From Acrocarpospora phusangensis (GTDB lineage: Bacteria > Actinomycetota > Actinomycetes > Streptosporangiales > Streptosporangiaceae), in the NCBI RefSeq assembly GCF_016862995.1, contig NZ_BOOA01000051.1, positions 1 to 63,991 of the forward strand: a stretch of DNA of 63,991 nt, written 5' to 3'. This document shows, one piece after another, positions 38,990-47,486 of this stretch. The notes below the pieces were generated by a model. The model did no database searches, had not been told where the DNA came from, and saw only the letters and a list, made by a program, of their open reading frames with translations. Position 1 is the first letter of the stretch. Each line of letters starts with the position of its first letter. Position numbers and translations under genes: made by a program.

Positions 38990-40219
38990 ATGATCAGGAC
39001 TGTCACGGCCGCGCTGCTGGCGGGCGCCGTGGCGGGCTGCGGATCCACCGAGGACGGGATCACCCGGATCAACCTGTACAACGCGCCGCAGCAGAACATC
39101 CAGCTGATCGCCGACCGCTGCAACCGCCTGGCCGCCGGACGCTACCGGATCATCGTGAACGTGCTCCCCCGGGACGCCAACGGACAACGGGAACAACTCG
39201 TACGGCGGCTGGCGGCCGGGGACCCCGGCCTGGACGTGCTCGGACTGGACGTCACCTGGACCGCCGAACTGGCCGAGGCCGGGTGGATCCGGGAGTGGAC
39301 GGGCAGTCACGCGGAGCGGGCACGGGCGGGGACGCTGGCGAAGCCGCTGGACACGGCGGTGTGGCGGGGCCGGCTGTACGCGGCGCCGTACAACACGAAT
39401 GTGCAGTTGTTGTGGTATCGGGCGGATCTGGTGGAGCGGGCGCCCGTGACCTGGCAGGGGATCATGGAGGCGGCCGAACGGCTGGCGGCGGCGGGCAAGC
39501 CCGCGTACGGGGAAGTGCCGGGCGCGCAGTACGAAGGGCTGGCCGTCTGGCTCAACAGCATGGTCGCGGCGGCGGGCGGCTCGATTCTCACGCCGGACGG
39601 GAACGCGGTCGCGCTGGGGCCGCCCGCGCTGCGCGCCCTGGGGGTCATGCGGGCGTACGCGCGGTCGAAAGCGGCCGATCCGTCCCTGTCCAACACGCAC
39701 GAGGACGAGGCCCGGCTGGCGGTGGAGGCCGGACGGGCGGCCTTCGAGGTCAACTGGCCCTACGTGTACGCGTCGATGGCGGCCAACCGCCCCGACCTGC
39801 TGCCGCACTTCAGATGGTCGGCGTATCCGGGCATCGACGGCCCGGGACGCCCACCCCTGGGCGGGGCCAATTTCGCGATAAGCCGGTATTCGGAGCACCC
39901 GCGGGAGGCGTTCGAGGCGGCCCTGTGCCTGCGCGACCCGGAGAGCCAGCGCCTCGCGGCGATCAAGGACGGACTGCCCCCGACGATCGAGGCCGTCTAC
40001 GCCGATCCGGAGCTGGCCCAGGTCTACCCGATGCGCCAGGCCATCCTGGACGCGCTCGAAACGGCCGCGCCCCGCCCGAAGACGCCCGTCTACCAGAACG
40101 TGTCCACGGTGATCGCCGCCGTCCTGTCGCCCCCGGCCGAGATCGATCCGCCGGTGACGCTGGCGGCGCTGCGGCGGCAGATCTCGGACGCGCTCCAGAG
40201 CAAGGGCGTGCTGCCGTGA
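38990..40219 (+). CDS. lpqY: Trehalose-binding lipoprotein LpqY-like
   Basis: A 409-residue solute-binding lipoprotein with a short signal peptide and lipobox VAGC (Cys17). It aligns through its length with mycobacterial Lpq[55 protein letters not shown] and [14 protein letters not shown]. LpqY captures trehalose for recycling. The following genes encode two permeases and an ATPase in the order of lpqY-sugA-sugB-sugC, each overlapping or nearly touching the next. Confidence 0.9.
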   Translation: MIRTVTAALLAGAVAGCGSTEDGITRINLYNAPQQNIQLIADRCNRLAAGRYRIIVNVLPRDANGQREQLVRRLAAGDPGLDVLGLDVTWTAELAEAGWIREWTGSHAERARAGTLAKPLDTAVWRGRLYAAPYNTNVQLLWYRADLVERAPVTWQGIMEAAERLAAAGKPAYGEVPGAQYEGLAVWLNSMVAAAGGSILTPDGNAVALGPPALRALGVMRAYARSKAADPSLSNTHEDEARLAVEAGRAAFEVNWPYVYASMAANRPDLLPHFRWSAYPGIDGPGRPPLGGANFAISRYSEHPREAFEAALCLRDPESQRLAAIKDGLPPTIEAVYADPELAQVYPMRQAILDALETAAPRPKTPVYQNVSTVIAAVLSPPAEIDPPVTLAALRRQISDALQSKGVLP

Positions 40220-41082
40220 CCGCCGGCCGGGCGCGGGACGAGCGGCGGCTGGCGCTGTGGCTGTGCGCGCCGGCCACGCTGGTCATGATCGCGGTCACCG
40301 GTTGGCCGATCCTCTACTCCGTCCTCCTGTCGTTGCAACGCGCCGACCTGCGCTTCCCGCAGGACCAGGCGTGGATCGGGCTGTCCAACTACACGACCGT
40401 CCTGAGCAGCCCGCACTGGTGGACGGCGTTCGGCGTGACCGCGCTGATCACCGTGGTGAGCGTGGCCATCGAGCTGGTGCTCGGCATGCTGGTGGCGCTG
40501 GTCATGTTCCGCACGCTCGTCGGGCGCGGGCTGGTGCGGACGGTGGTGCTCGTCCCGTACGGGATCGTGACGGTCGCGGCGGCCTACGGCTGGAAGTACG
40601 CGTGGACTCCGGGCACCGGCTGGCTGGCCAACCTGCTGCCGGCGGGGCAGGCGCCGCTGACCGGGCAGTGGTCCTCGATCGCGATCATCATCCTGGCCGA
40701 GGTGTGGAAGACGACGCCGTTCATGGCACTGCTGCTGATGACCGGGCTGGCGCTGGTCCCGGAGGAGTTGCTGCGGGCGGCCGCGATGGACGGGGCGAAC
40801 CGACGGCAGCGCTTCACGAAGATCGTGCTGCCGCTGATGAAGCCCGCGATCCTGGTGGCGCTGCTGTTCCGCACCCTGGACGCGTTCCGGATCTTCGACA
40901 ACGTGTACGTGCTGACCGACGGCGCGCACGACACGGCGTCCGTGTCGATCACCGCGTACCACAATCTGATCGGCGGGCTCAATCTGGGCATCGGCTCGAC
41001 CATGTCCGTACTGATCCTGATAAGTGTGGCGATCATTGCGTTCGTCTTCATCAGGGTGTTCGGGGCGGCGGCTCCCCGATGA
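40216..41082 (+). CDS. sugA: ABC sugar importer permease SugA
   Basis: A 288-residue permease starting at GTG 40216, overlapping the lpqY stop (GTGA). Six membrane segments are visible, and the cytoplasmic loop reads [20 protein letters not shown], the EAA-type ATPase contact. It forms the channel with SugB for trehalose or a related disaccharide. Confidence 0.92.
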   Translation: MTAGRARDERRLALWLCAPATLVMIAVTGWPILYSVLLSLQRADLRFPQDQAWIGLSNYTTVLSSPHWWTAFGVTALITVVSVAIELVLGMLVALVMFRTLVGRGLVRTVVLVPYGIVTVAAAYGWKYAWTPGTGWLANLLPAGQAPLTGQWSSIAIIILAEVWKTTPFMALLLMTGLALVPEELLRAAAMDGANRRQRFTKIVLPLMKPAILVALLFRTLDAFRIFDNVYVLTDGAHDTASVSITAYHNLIGGLNLGIGSTMSVLILISVAIIAFVFIRVFGAAAPR

Positions 41083-41891
41083 GACTCCGGTGGGGACTGA
41101 TCGACGTCCTGGTCGTCCTGTACGCGCTGATCCCCGTGCTCTGGATCGTGTCCCTGTCGTTCAAGGACCCGAGCACGATCACCGACGGCGCGCTGCTGCC
41201 GACGAAATGGACGTGGAGCAACTACGCGGGCATCTTCCGCAACGACGACTTCACCCGCGGGCTGGTCAACTCCATCGGCATCGGGCTGATCGCGACCTTC
41301 ATCGCGATGCTCTTCGGCACCATGGCCGCGTACGCGATCGCCCGCCTGACCTTCCCCGGCAAACGCGCGCTCATCGGCTTCTCCCTGCTGATCGCGATGT
41401 TCCCGCAGATCTCCCTGGTCACCCCGCTGTTCCAGATCGAGCGCGCGCTGGGCCTGTTCGACACCTGGCCGGGGCTGATCCTGCCGTACGTGACCTTCGC
41501 CCTGCCGCTGACGATCTACACGCTGTCCGCGTTCTTCAAGGAGATCCCCACCGAGCTGGAACGCGCGGCGAAAATGGACGGCGCCACCCCGTTCCAGGCG
41601 TTCTGGAAGGTCATCGTGCCGCTGGCCGTGCCCGGCATGGTCACCACCGCGATCCTGGCGTTCATCTTCTGCTGGAACGACTTCCTGTTCGCGATCTCGC
41701 TCACCTCCTCCTCGGCGGCCAGGACCGCCCCGGCGACGATCTCGTTCTTCACCGGCGGCTCGCAGTTCGAGGACCCGACCGGGTCGATCGCGGCCGCGGC
41801 GGTGGTCATCACGATCCCCATCGTGGTCTTCGTGCTGCTCTTCCAGCGCCGGATCGTGGCCGGGCTGACCTCCGGTGCGGTGAAGGGATGA
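41079..41891 (+). CDS. sugB: ABC sugar importer permease SugB
   Basis: A 270-residue MalG-like permease starting at ATG 41079, overlapping sugA (ATGA). The EAA loop is [21 protein letters not shown], and the C-terminus is [16 protein letters not shown], as in MalG proteins. It partners SugA. Confidence 0.93.
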   Translation: MRLRWGLIDVLVVLYALIPVLWIVSLSFKDPSTITDGALLPTKWTWSNYAGIFRNDDFTRGLVNSIGIGLIATFIAMLFGTMAAYAIARLTFPGKRALIGFSLLIAMFPQISLVTPLFQIERALGLFDTWPGLILPYVTFALPLTIYTLSAFFKEIPTELERAAKMDGATPFQAFWKVIVPLAVPGMVTTAILAFIFCWNDFLFAISLTSSSAARTAPATISFFTGGSQFEDPTGSIAAAAVVITIPIVVFVLLFQRRIVAGLTSGAVKG

Positions 41892-41894
41892 GCG

Positions 41895-42977
41895 ATGGCT
41901 GAGATCGTGCTCGACGGCGTGAGCAAACGTTTCCCCGACGGCACCACGGCGGTGCACGACGTCAACCTGACCATCGCCGACCGCGAGTTCGTGATCCTGG
42001 TCGGGCCGTCCGGCTGCGGCAAGTCCACCACCCTGAACATGATCGCCGGCCTGGAGGAGATCAGCGCGGGCGAACTCCGCATCGACGGCGTACGCGTCAA
42101 CGAGCGCGCCCCCCGGGACCGCGACATCGCCATGGTGTTCCAGTCCTACGCGCTGTACCCGCACATGACCGTCCGGGAGAACATGGCGTTCCCCCTCACG
42201 CTCGCCAAGACCCCCAAACCGGAGATCGCGGCCAAGGTTCAGCATGCCGCCGAACTCCTCGACCTGACCGCCCTGCTGGACCGCAGGCCCGCCAACCTCT
42301 CCGGCGGGCAGCGCCAGCGGGTCGCCATGGGCCGCGCCCTCGTCCGCGACCCGAAAGCCTTCCTGATGGACGAACCCCTCTCCAACCTGGACGCCAAACT
42401 CCGCGTCCAGATGCGCACCTCCATCTCCCGCCTGCAGAAACGCCTCGGCACCACCACCGTCTACGTCACCCACGACCAGACCGAGGCCATGACCCTCGGC
42501 GACCGCATCGTCATCATGGAGTCCGGACTCGTCCAGCAGGTCGGCGCGCCCCAGGACATCTACGACCATCCCGCCAACCGCTTCGTCGCGGGCTTCATCG
42601 GCTCCCCCGCCATGAACTTCCTGCCCGCCGAGGTCCACGACGACGGCCTCCACACCGTCATCGGCACCATCCCCGTCCGCCGCGCCGGGCTTCCCCGCGA
42701 GGTCGTGGCGGGCATCCGCCCCGAACTCTTCCAGGACACCCGGATCAGGCACGGCGCCTCCTTCACCGGCACCGTCGACATCATCGAGTCCATGGGCGCC
42801 GAGAAGCTCGCCTACTTCACCTTCGAACCCGGAACGTCCTTCACCCAGGAGACCCAGGTGGTCGCCCGCCTGGACGCCAAGTCCCCCATCAGCGAAGGCG
42901 ATCCCACCACCCTCTGGTACGACCCGGCCGCCGTCCACCTCTTCCATCCGGAGACCGGGGTCAACCTCACGCGTTAG
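41895..42977 (+). CDS. sugC: Sugar ABC transporter ATPase SugC / MsiK-like
   Basis: A 360-residue ATPase with Walker A GPSGCGKST, signature NLSGGQRQRVAMGRA, Walker B FLMDEPLSNLDAKLR and switch His in VTHDQTEAMT. The C-terminal TOBE regulatory region (about 240-360) is as in MalK/MsiK. It energises SugAB and, because malEFG in this window lacks an ATPase, may also serve that importer. It starts three bases after sugB; its stop overlaps the convergent hypothetical gene by four bases. Confidence 0.94.
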   Translation: MAEIVLDGVSKRFPDGTTAVHDVNLTIADREFVILVGPSGCGKSTTLNMIAGLEEISAGELRIDGVRVNERAPRDRDIAMVFQSYALYPHMTVRENMAFPLTLAKTPKPEIAAKVQHAAELLDLTALLDRRPANLSGGQRQRVAMGRALVRDPKAFLMDEPLSNLDAKLRVQMRTSISRLQKRLGTTTVYVTHDQTEAMTLGDRIVIMESGLVQQVGAPQDIYDHPANRFVAGFIGSPAMNFLPAEVHDDGLHTVIGTIPVRRAGLPREVVAGIRPELFQDTRIRHGASFTGTVDIIESMGAEKLAYFTFEPGTSFTQETQVVARLDAKSPISEGDPTTLWYDPAAVHLFHPETGVNLTR

Positions 42978-43516
42978 AGCACCGGTTCGCCGCTTCTCCT
43001 GGCTCGGGGCGTGACGGCCAGGCGGCGCCGTACGCCGGAGGTGGCCATCTCGGGGCGGGCCGAGGCGGGCGCGATCACCGGGACCACGTCCGGGTGGAAG
43101 ATCTCGCGGGTGTAGCGGGAGGCGATGCCGTTGGTGGTGGTGAGGATCTCGCGCCAGGCGGAGACGCGGTGGATTCCGCCGGGCTCGCCCCAGTACCAGC
43201 GGCGGGTGCCGACGCGGAGGACCTCGTGCTCGTCGCGGCGGGACCCGGCTTCGCAGAGCAGGTCCACGTACGCGACCACGACGGCGGCGGAACCGTCGGC
43301 ACGTTCCAGCCGGGACTGCCGGGAGGTCAGCAACTCCCCCTCCGGGATGCCGAGGCGTTCGCGGAGGTCACGCGGGATGAGCACGGCCGCCGGCTGTTTG
43401 CCGTGCTTCGTGGTGCGGGGGTGCAGGGGCTCGGTGACCAGCGCTTGGAGTAATCGCACGGCCGAACCGTCGTACTGGAGCACCATTCGCGTGACGGGAG
43501 TGTCGAGAGGATTCAC
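42974..43516 (-). CDS. Hypothetical protein behind a palindromic promoter
   Basis: A 180-residue protein of unknown function. AAVLIPRDLRERLGIPEGELL resembles AbrB-like strands (IPRDLRERLGI-EG). The middle RLERADGSAAVVVAYVDLL and VLRVGTRRWYWGEPGGIHRVSAWREILTT look like an alpha/beta sensor domain such as UTRA. Neither match is strong and no helix-turn-helix is clear. Its promoter region carries a perfect 8-9-8 palindrome over a TATAAT box, so it is tightly regulated, possibly by itself. Confidence 0.65.
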   Translation of the reverse strand: MNPLDTPVTRMVLQYDGSAVRLLQALVTEPLHPRTTKHGKQPAAVLIPRDLRERLGIPEGELLTSRQSRLERADGSAAVVVAYVDLLCEAGSRRDEHEVLRVGTRRWYWGEPGGIHRVSAWREILTTTNGIASRYTREIFHPDVVPVIAPASARPEMATSGVRRRLAVTPRARRSGEPVL

Positions 43517-43545
43517 GTACCACGACCTCTGGTCGATTCCGCAGG

Positions 43546-43570
43546 TAATTCCGGATTATAAACGGAATTA
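43546..43570 (-). promoter_or_regulatory. Operator overlapping a consensus -10
   Basis: TAATTCCG-N9-CGGAATTA is a perfect inverted repeat. Its 9-base centre holds TATAAT on the minus strand (43555-43560), 39 bases upstream of the hypothetical gene. No clear -35 at 17 bases was found, so an activator or repressor site is likely. Confidence 0.65.
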
Positions 43571-43616
43571 TTGACAGAATCCGTAAAGGTCGCTGACAGC
43601 ATGGGTCCGTGGGGAT

Positions 43617-44648
43617 TCAACGGCGATCATACGCACCCGCGCGGCTCAAAGCTCGCTCCGGGTCCCGGAACTCGGCGAGATACTTCTCGAAGTCCCAGCG
43701 GGCCAGGAATTCCTTGACGCCGAGCTGTCCGTTGCGGAACAGCTGATCGCGGGCCTCGTCGCCGAGGGAGAAGTCGGTGGCGGAAACCTCGTCGCTCGCC
43801 ACGAATATCGTCCGCGCCGTCACGGCGGGCTCGTCCTGCACCAGCCGGTCGTGCGCGTTGACCATGGTGGTGACCAGTGCCTTCGCCATGCTGACGGGGC
43901 CGGCGATGGGCGCCCACGCGCTGCCCCACGGTCCGTTCGGCGGCGGCGCCGACAGTTTGATGCCGAACGTCGGCCACCGCGGCTTGACGGTGTCGCGGCG
44001 GTCGAACACCGTCACGGGGTAGTTCGACAACATCCCGCCGTCGACGTACAGGGCGACCGGCTTGCCGCCGGGGCGGCGCAGCAGCCGTACGGGACGGAAG
44101 TAGAAGGGGATCGCCGCGGAGGCGCGGACGGCGTCCGCGACCGACTGCTCGTCCGGGTCGAGGCCGTAGTGGGCGTAGTCCCAGGGCAGGCGCACCATCC
44201 GCCCGTTGGCCACGTCCGAGACGATGACCAGCAGCTTGTAGGCACGCTCGGGCGGCAGGTCGCTGCCGGGATCCTCCAGCCGCAGGTCGGCGAAGGTGCG
44301 AACCCCGAGGTCCTCCAGATGACCGGCGATCCACTCGCGCAGGTAGTCCCCCCGGTACATGGCCTGGTGGAAGATCAGGGACCAGGCGCGGCCCAGCAGC
44401 CCCAGCGGCGGGCCGTCACGGAAACTCCGGTAGTCCAGCTCCCGGATCACCTGGTTCATCCGCTCCTGCGGCATGCCCGCCGCCAGAAGCGCGCCGACGA
44501 TGGCACCGGCGGAGGTCCCCGCCACCCGCCCCGGCCCGCCGAATCGGTAGTCGGCATCGGTCAGCGCGGACAACGCCCCGACGAGCCCGATGCCCTTGAC
44601 TCCCCCGCCCTCCAGGACCACATCGGCCACCGGTCTGCTGTCTGCCAT
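43617..44648 (-). CDS. Patatin-like phospholipase
   Basis: A 343-residue lipid acyl hydrolase. The oxyanion loop is EGGGVKGIGLVG, the nucleophile elbow GTSAG with Ser46, and the catalytic Asp203 is in YVDGGMLSNYP. The start ATG 44648 has GGAGGAG ahead. No signal peptide is seen, so it probably acts on membrane lipids from the cytoplasm or as an exported effector. It stands alone, divergent from the small membrane protein gene. Confidence 0.92.
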   Translation of the reverse strand: MADSRPVADVVLEGGGVKGIGLVGALSALTDADYRFGGPGRVAGTSAGAIVGALLAAGMPQERMNQVIRELDYRSFRDGPPLGLLGRAWSLIFHQAMYRGDYLREWIAGHLEDLGVRTFADLRLEDPGSDLPPERAYKLLVIVSDVANGRMVRLPWDYAHYGLDPDEQSVADAVRASAAIPFYFRPVRLLRRPGGKPVALYVDGGMLSNYPVTVFDRRDTVKPRWPTFGIKLSAPPPNGPWGSAWAPIAGPVSMAKALVTTMVNAHDRLVQDEPAVTARTIFVASDEVSATDFSLGDEARDQLFRNGQLGVKEFLARWDFEKYLAEFRDPERALSRAGAYDRR

Positions 44649-44966
44649 CGGCTCCTCCCGCCTCTCTTGCCGCGTGAGCCGGACGCTGTCTGGTGCCCTA
44701 CCACCGGGCCGCCGCCTCCCATGCCGGGCTGCCGGTGAATCTGTGCAGATGAAGACCCTTCGGCCGCATCCTTTGCCTGGTCCGTCAGCGGAACGGGGAT
44801 TCCCGTATACGTTTCGCCTTTTCACCGAGGATCCACGAAAACGCATAACACTCGCACAAAACAGACAATTTGCGTAATGTGTCACGGAGAAGGTCCCGCG
44901 TTGCGCCGCGGCCTCCGCAAGCGGGAGGATCTTCCGCATACACCACCTTCGACGGGATGAGGCGAG
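44649..44966. other. Intergenic region between divergent genes
   Basis: These 318 bases contain no gene I can support. They include an AT-rich stretch around 44790-44880 and must hold the promoters of the patatin-like and membrane-protein genes, but no clean -35/-10 pair was found. Confidence 0.6.
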
Positions 44967-45239
44967 ATGCCCACCGTGTCCAAGAACGCCGCCCGCGTCG
45001 CCAGCTGGCTCGGCCTCATCGGGCAGCTCTGCACCCTCCCCTTCTACAGCGCCAGCGGCCTGCTGGCCCCCGCCTGGGCGATCGCCGTCCTGCTCCTGGT
45101 CTGGCTCGCCCTGCTGGCCACCGCCGTCTGGGCGGTACGCGCGAACTCGGCGTGGGGTCTGCTCGTGCCCTTCGTCTCGGTGGGCCTCTGGTTCGCCCTG
45201 ATCTCCGCCGGTGAGGCCTTCCTCCATTGGAAGGGCTGA
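44967..45239 (+). CDS. Small membrane protein, unknown function
   Basis: A 90-residue protein with three hydrophobic segments (ASWLGLIGQLCTLPFYSASGL, AWAIAVLLLVWLALLATAVWAV, WGLLVPFVSVGLWFALISAG). GGATGAGGCGAG precedes ATG 44967. Function unknown; no partner is apparent. Confidence 0.75.
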   Translation: MPTVSKNAARVASWLGLIGQLCTLPFYSASGLLAPAWAIAVLLLVWLALLATAVWAVRANSAWGLLVPFVSVGLWFALISAGEAFLHWKG

Positions 45240-45355
45240 CAGGGATATTTCTCGAAAAAACGCATTAACCCCTCTCATATTCGACAAATCTGCTCTTTAC
45301 GTAGGGATCACCAGAGGTTACGGTCGGTGCGGTCAACCGACGAGGGGAACGTTCC

Positions 45356-47239
45356 ATGCACAGTGGGGTCTCCGACGGCCAGGTCGCCCTGAACGCGCTG
45401 TTGGAGGCGCTCAAGAACGCGCGAAGCGGAGCGTTGACCACTCGGCAGCAGCGGCTGGCGCATCTGGCCACGATGCGGGAGCAACTGACCGCGGCGGTGC
45501 AGGCGTACGCGTCGAGCCATGACGCCGAGGGCGCCGAGGTCTTCGTCAGGTCCCTGGTGGCCTGGATCAACGCCTGCCCGGTCACCTCGGCCGCGCTCGC
45601 CTCGGCGACCCTCGACCAGAACGACGTCCAGCAGCTGGCCCCGGCCTGGGAGGCCGCCTTCGAGGAGTACCTGGGCGTCCTGGTCCAGCAGCTGGGCACT
45701 GCCGGTCCCCTCACCCCGGCCGTACGGCCCTGGCGGACCTGGATCCTCGCGGGCATCCGGCGGAGCGCGGTCACCATCGGGGTGGACGCGGGCAACCGGA
45801 TCCGGGTGTGCGCGCTCACCGACCCCCGCCTGGTGCGGTGCCGCCGCCAGGCCGTCTATCTCCTGCTGGAGAAGGGCAACGGCGCCCCGCTCGTCATCCA
45901 CAAGGTGCCGCTCCCGGCGTACCAGCTGGGCGATGAGGACCTGACCGGCGCGCTCAAGGAGCGGAACGTCGCCGTCGATCTCGCCTTCGTGCCGGCGGCG
46001 GAGAGCAGGGCCGTGGTCCGCGCCGTCTTCGCGGCCGATTCGACCGGCGCGATCGCGCAGGCCGGGCCCGGCTTCGTCTGGCCGCTGACCATTCCCGTCC
46101 CGGGCGGTTTCGTCCGGTACGAACTCGTGGTCGGCGCGGGACAACCAGGCAAGAAGGTCCGGCCCGAACGGCTCGGCGAGGTGGCCGACTGGCCGTTGCC
46201 CGCCTATCTCACGGGTGTCCCCGGCCTCCAGGGACGGAAGGACGCCCTCCAGCGGACGTTCCGGCTGGCCGCCCTCGACGACCGGCGGGCCACCCAGTGG
46301 ACGGCCGGCGAGCTGGGCCGGGTGGCCGCCGCGTTCGCCAGGATGCCCGCCCACGCGACCGACGCGCTGCGCGGCGCCGCACTCGTACGCGACGGCGACG
46401 CGACCGCGGCGAGAAACGGCGTCACCCACGGCGGCTACACCCACAACGGCTACGACGCGCTGGACAACGGGGACCAGCTGAGCCCTCCCCCGCACGCGCA
46501 CTACTACAACGTCGCCTTCGACCCCCACGACCGGCGAAGCTGCGGCCCGCCCGGTGACGCCGGCAGCGGCGGCGACTTCACGCTGCTCCACGAACTCGGG
46601 CACGTGGTGTCGTTCTGCCCCCGGACCACGCTGCTGGCCGACCGCAACGCCCTGGTGCGCAGCTGTGAGCCGAAACTCGACGACCTGCTCGCCCGCGCCA
46701 AGCGGCTCGTGGCGGTCGACGACCGGCCAGCCGTGGTCACCTGGACCAAGCTGCTCGACCAGCACGTCTCCGCGTCCAGCCACCAGTGGGACGCGGCCGA
46801 GACCCTGTGCGACGCGCTGCACGCCTGCGACGCGCAACGGATCGCCCAGGCCGTCACGGTCTACCGGGGCAAGCAGCAGGCGGCGGCCACCGCGAGCGAC
46901 CAGTTACGCGACGCCGCCGTGAACCTCGACCTGGTCCTGCCCGCGACCGACCGTGACGCGGTACGGATCACCGGCGAGCAGCTCAGCCAGAACGCGATCC
47001 CCGACACGATGATCGGCATGACCCGCCGCCTGTACGACTTCGTGCGCTACGCGGCCGCGGTCGAGTTCACCCCGTTCACCGACTACGGCCACAGCAGCAA
47101 CGAGGAGTTCTTCGCCGAGACCCTCGCCCTGTTCGGCAGCGACAGGGAACGGCTCTTCGAGCTCAACTGGCGCGTCTGCCGCTGGCTGGAGGACGGCTAC
47201 CCCGGCCCGACCGGCTACAACCCGGACCCCCTCGGCTGA
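45356..47239 (+). CDS. Putative zinc metallopeptidase, lethal-factor-like catalytic end
   Basis: A 627-residue protein without a recognisable signal peptide or membrane segment. The zinc motif is LLHELGHVVSF (His412, Glu413, His416), and a downstream SSNEEFFAETLALF offers Glu584 as third ligand. The NEEFFAE block followed by a basic/aromatic helix resembles the ATLF domain of anthrax lethal factor (peptidase family M34). The first 400 residues show a helical N-terminal part (about 1-130) and a beta-rich middle I do not recognise. It could be an intracellular protease, or an effector exported by a non-Sec route. The metallopeptidase call is firm; the role is unknown. Confidence 0.78.
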   Translation: MHSGVSDGQVALNALLEALKNARSGALTTRQQRLAHLATMREQLTAAVQAYASSHDAEGAEVFVRSLVAWINACPVTSAALASATLDQNDVQQLAPAWEAAFEEYLGVLVQQLGTAGPLTPAVRPWRTWILAGIRRSAVTIGVDAGNRIRVCALTDPRLVRCRRQAVYLLLEKGNGAPLVIHKVPLPAYQLGDEDLTGALKERNVAVDLAFVPAAESRAVVRAVFAADSTGAIAQAGPGFVWPLTIPVPGGFVRYELVVGAGQPGKKVRPERLGEVADWPLPAYLTGVPGLQGRKDALQRTFRLAALDDRRATQWTAGELGRVAAAFARMPAHATDALRGAALVRDGDATAARNGVTHGGYTHNGYDALDNGDQLSPPPHAHYYNVAFDPHDRRSCGPPGDAGSGGDFTLLHELGHVVSFCPRTTLLADRNALVRSCEPKLDDLLARAKRLVAVDDRPAVVTWTKLLDQHVSASSHQWDAAETLCDALHACDAQRIAQAVTVYRGKQQAAATASDQLRDAAVNLDLVLPATDRDAVRITGEQLSQNAIPDTMIGMTRRLYDFVRYAAAVEFTPFTDYGHSSNEEFFAETLALFGSDRERLFELNWRVCRWLEDGYPGPTGYNPDPLG

Positions 47240-47244
47240 CCGAA

Positions 47245-47270
47245 GCCGGACGGCGCTGATCACGTCCGGC
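47245..47270 (+). terminator. Weak hairpin after metallopeptidase gene
   Basis: GCCGGAC and GTCCGGC arms (7 bp) around 12 bases, six bases past the stop; no T tract. Confidence 0.35.
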
Positions 47271-47297
47271 GTCCTCGCGTGCCCACGATTACGAAAG

Positions 47298-47359
47298 CTT
47301 GCAACGTCTCATGACGTACACCGCAAGAAACTGCGCGAAGAACCGCAGGTCGCTTGCAG
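47298..47359 (+). promoter_or_regulatory. CTTGCA-type motifs upstream of second GH87 gene
   Basis: CTTGCAA (47298-47304), an inverted CCGCAAG (47321-47327) and CTTGCAG (47353-47359) lie 130-190 bases ahead of the GH87 start. CTTGCAR repeats are the established MalR-type motif upstream of Streptomyces amylase and maltose genes. Confidence 0.5.
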
Positions 47360-47486
47360 ACCGGCGAAACTATCTCGCAGAGACCTTGTGGAACGGGGTA
47401 TTCGCGGCCTACTGTCACCTCACCCCGTGGTGTTCTCCGCCGTGAACGCCGTCGGGTGCTCACCCCCCGAGAGAAACGAGCAGACG

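Noticed and set aside
40584-42947. 787-codon minus-strand frame opposite sugABC
   Set aside because: Antisense shadow; the plus strand encodes full permease and ATPase motifs.
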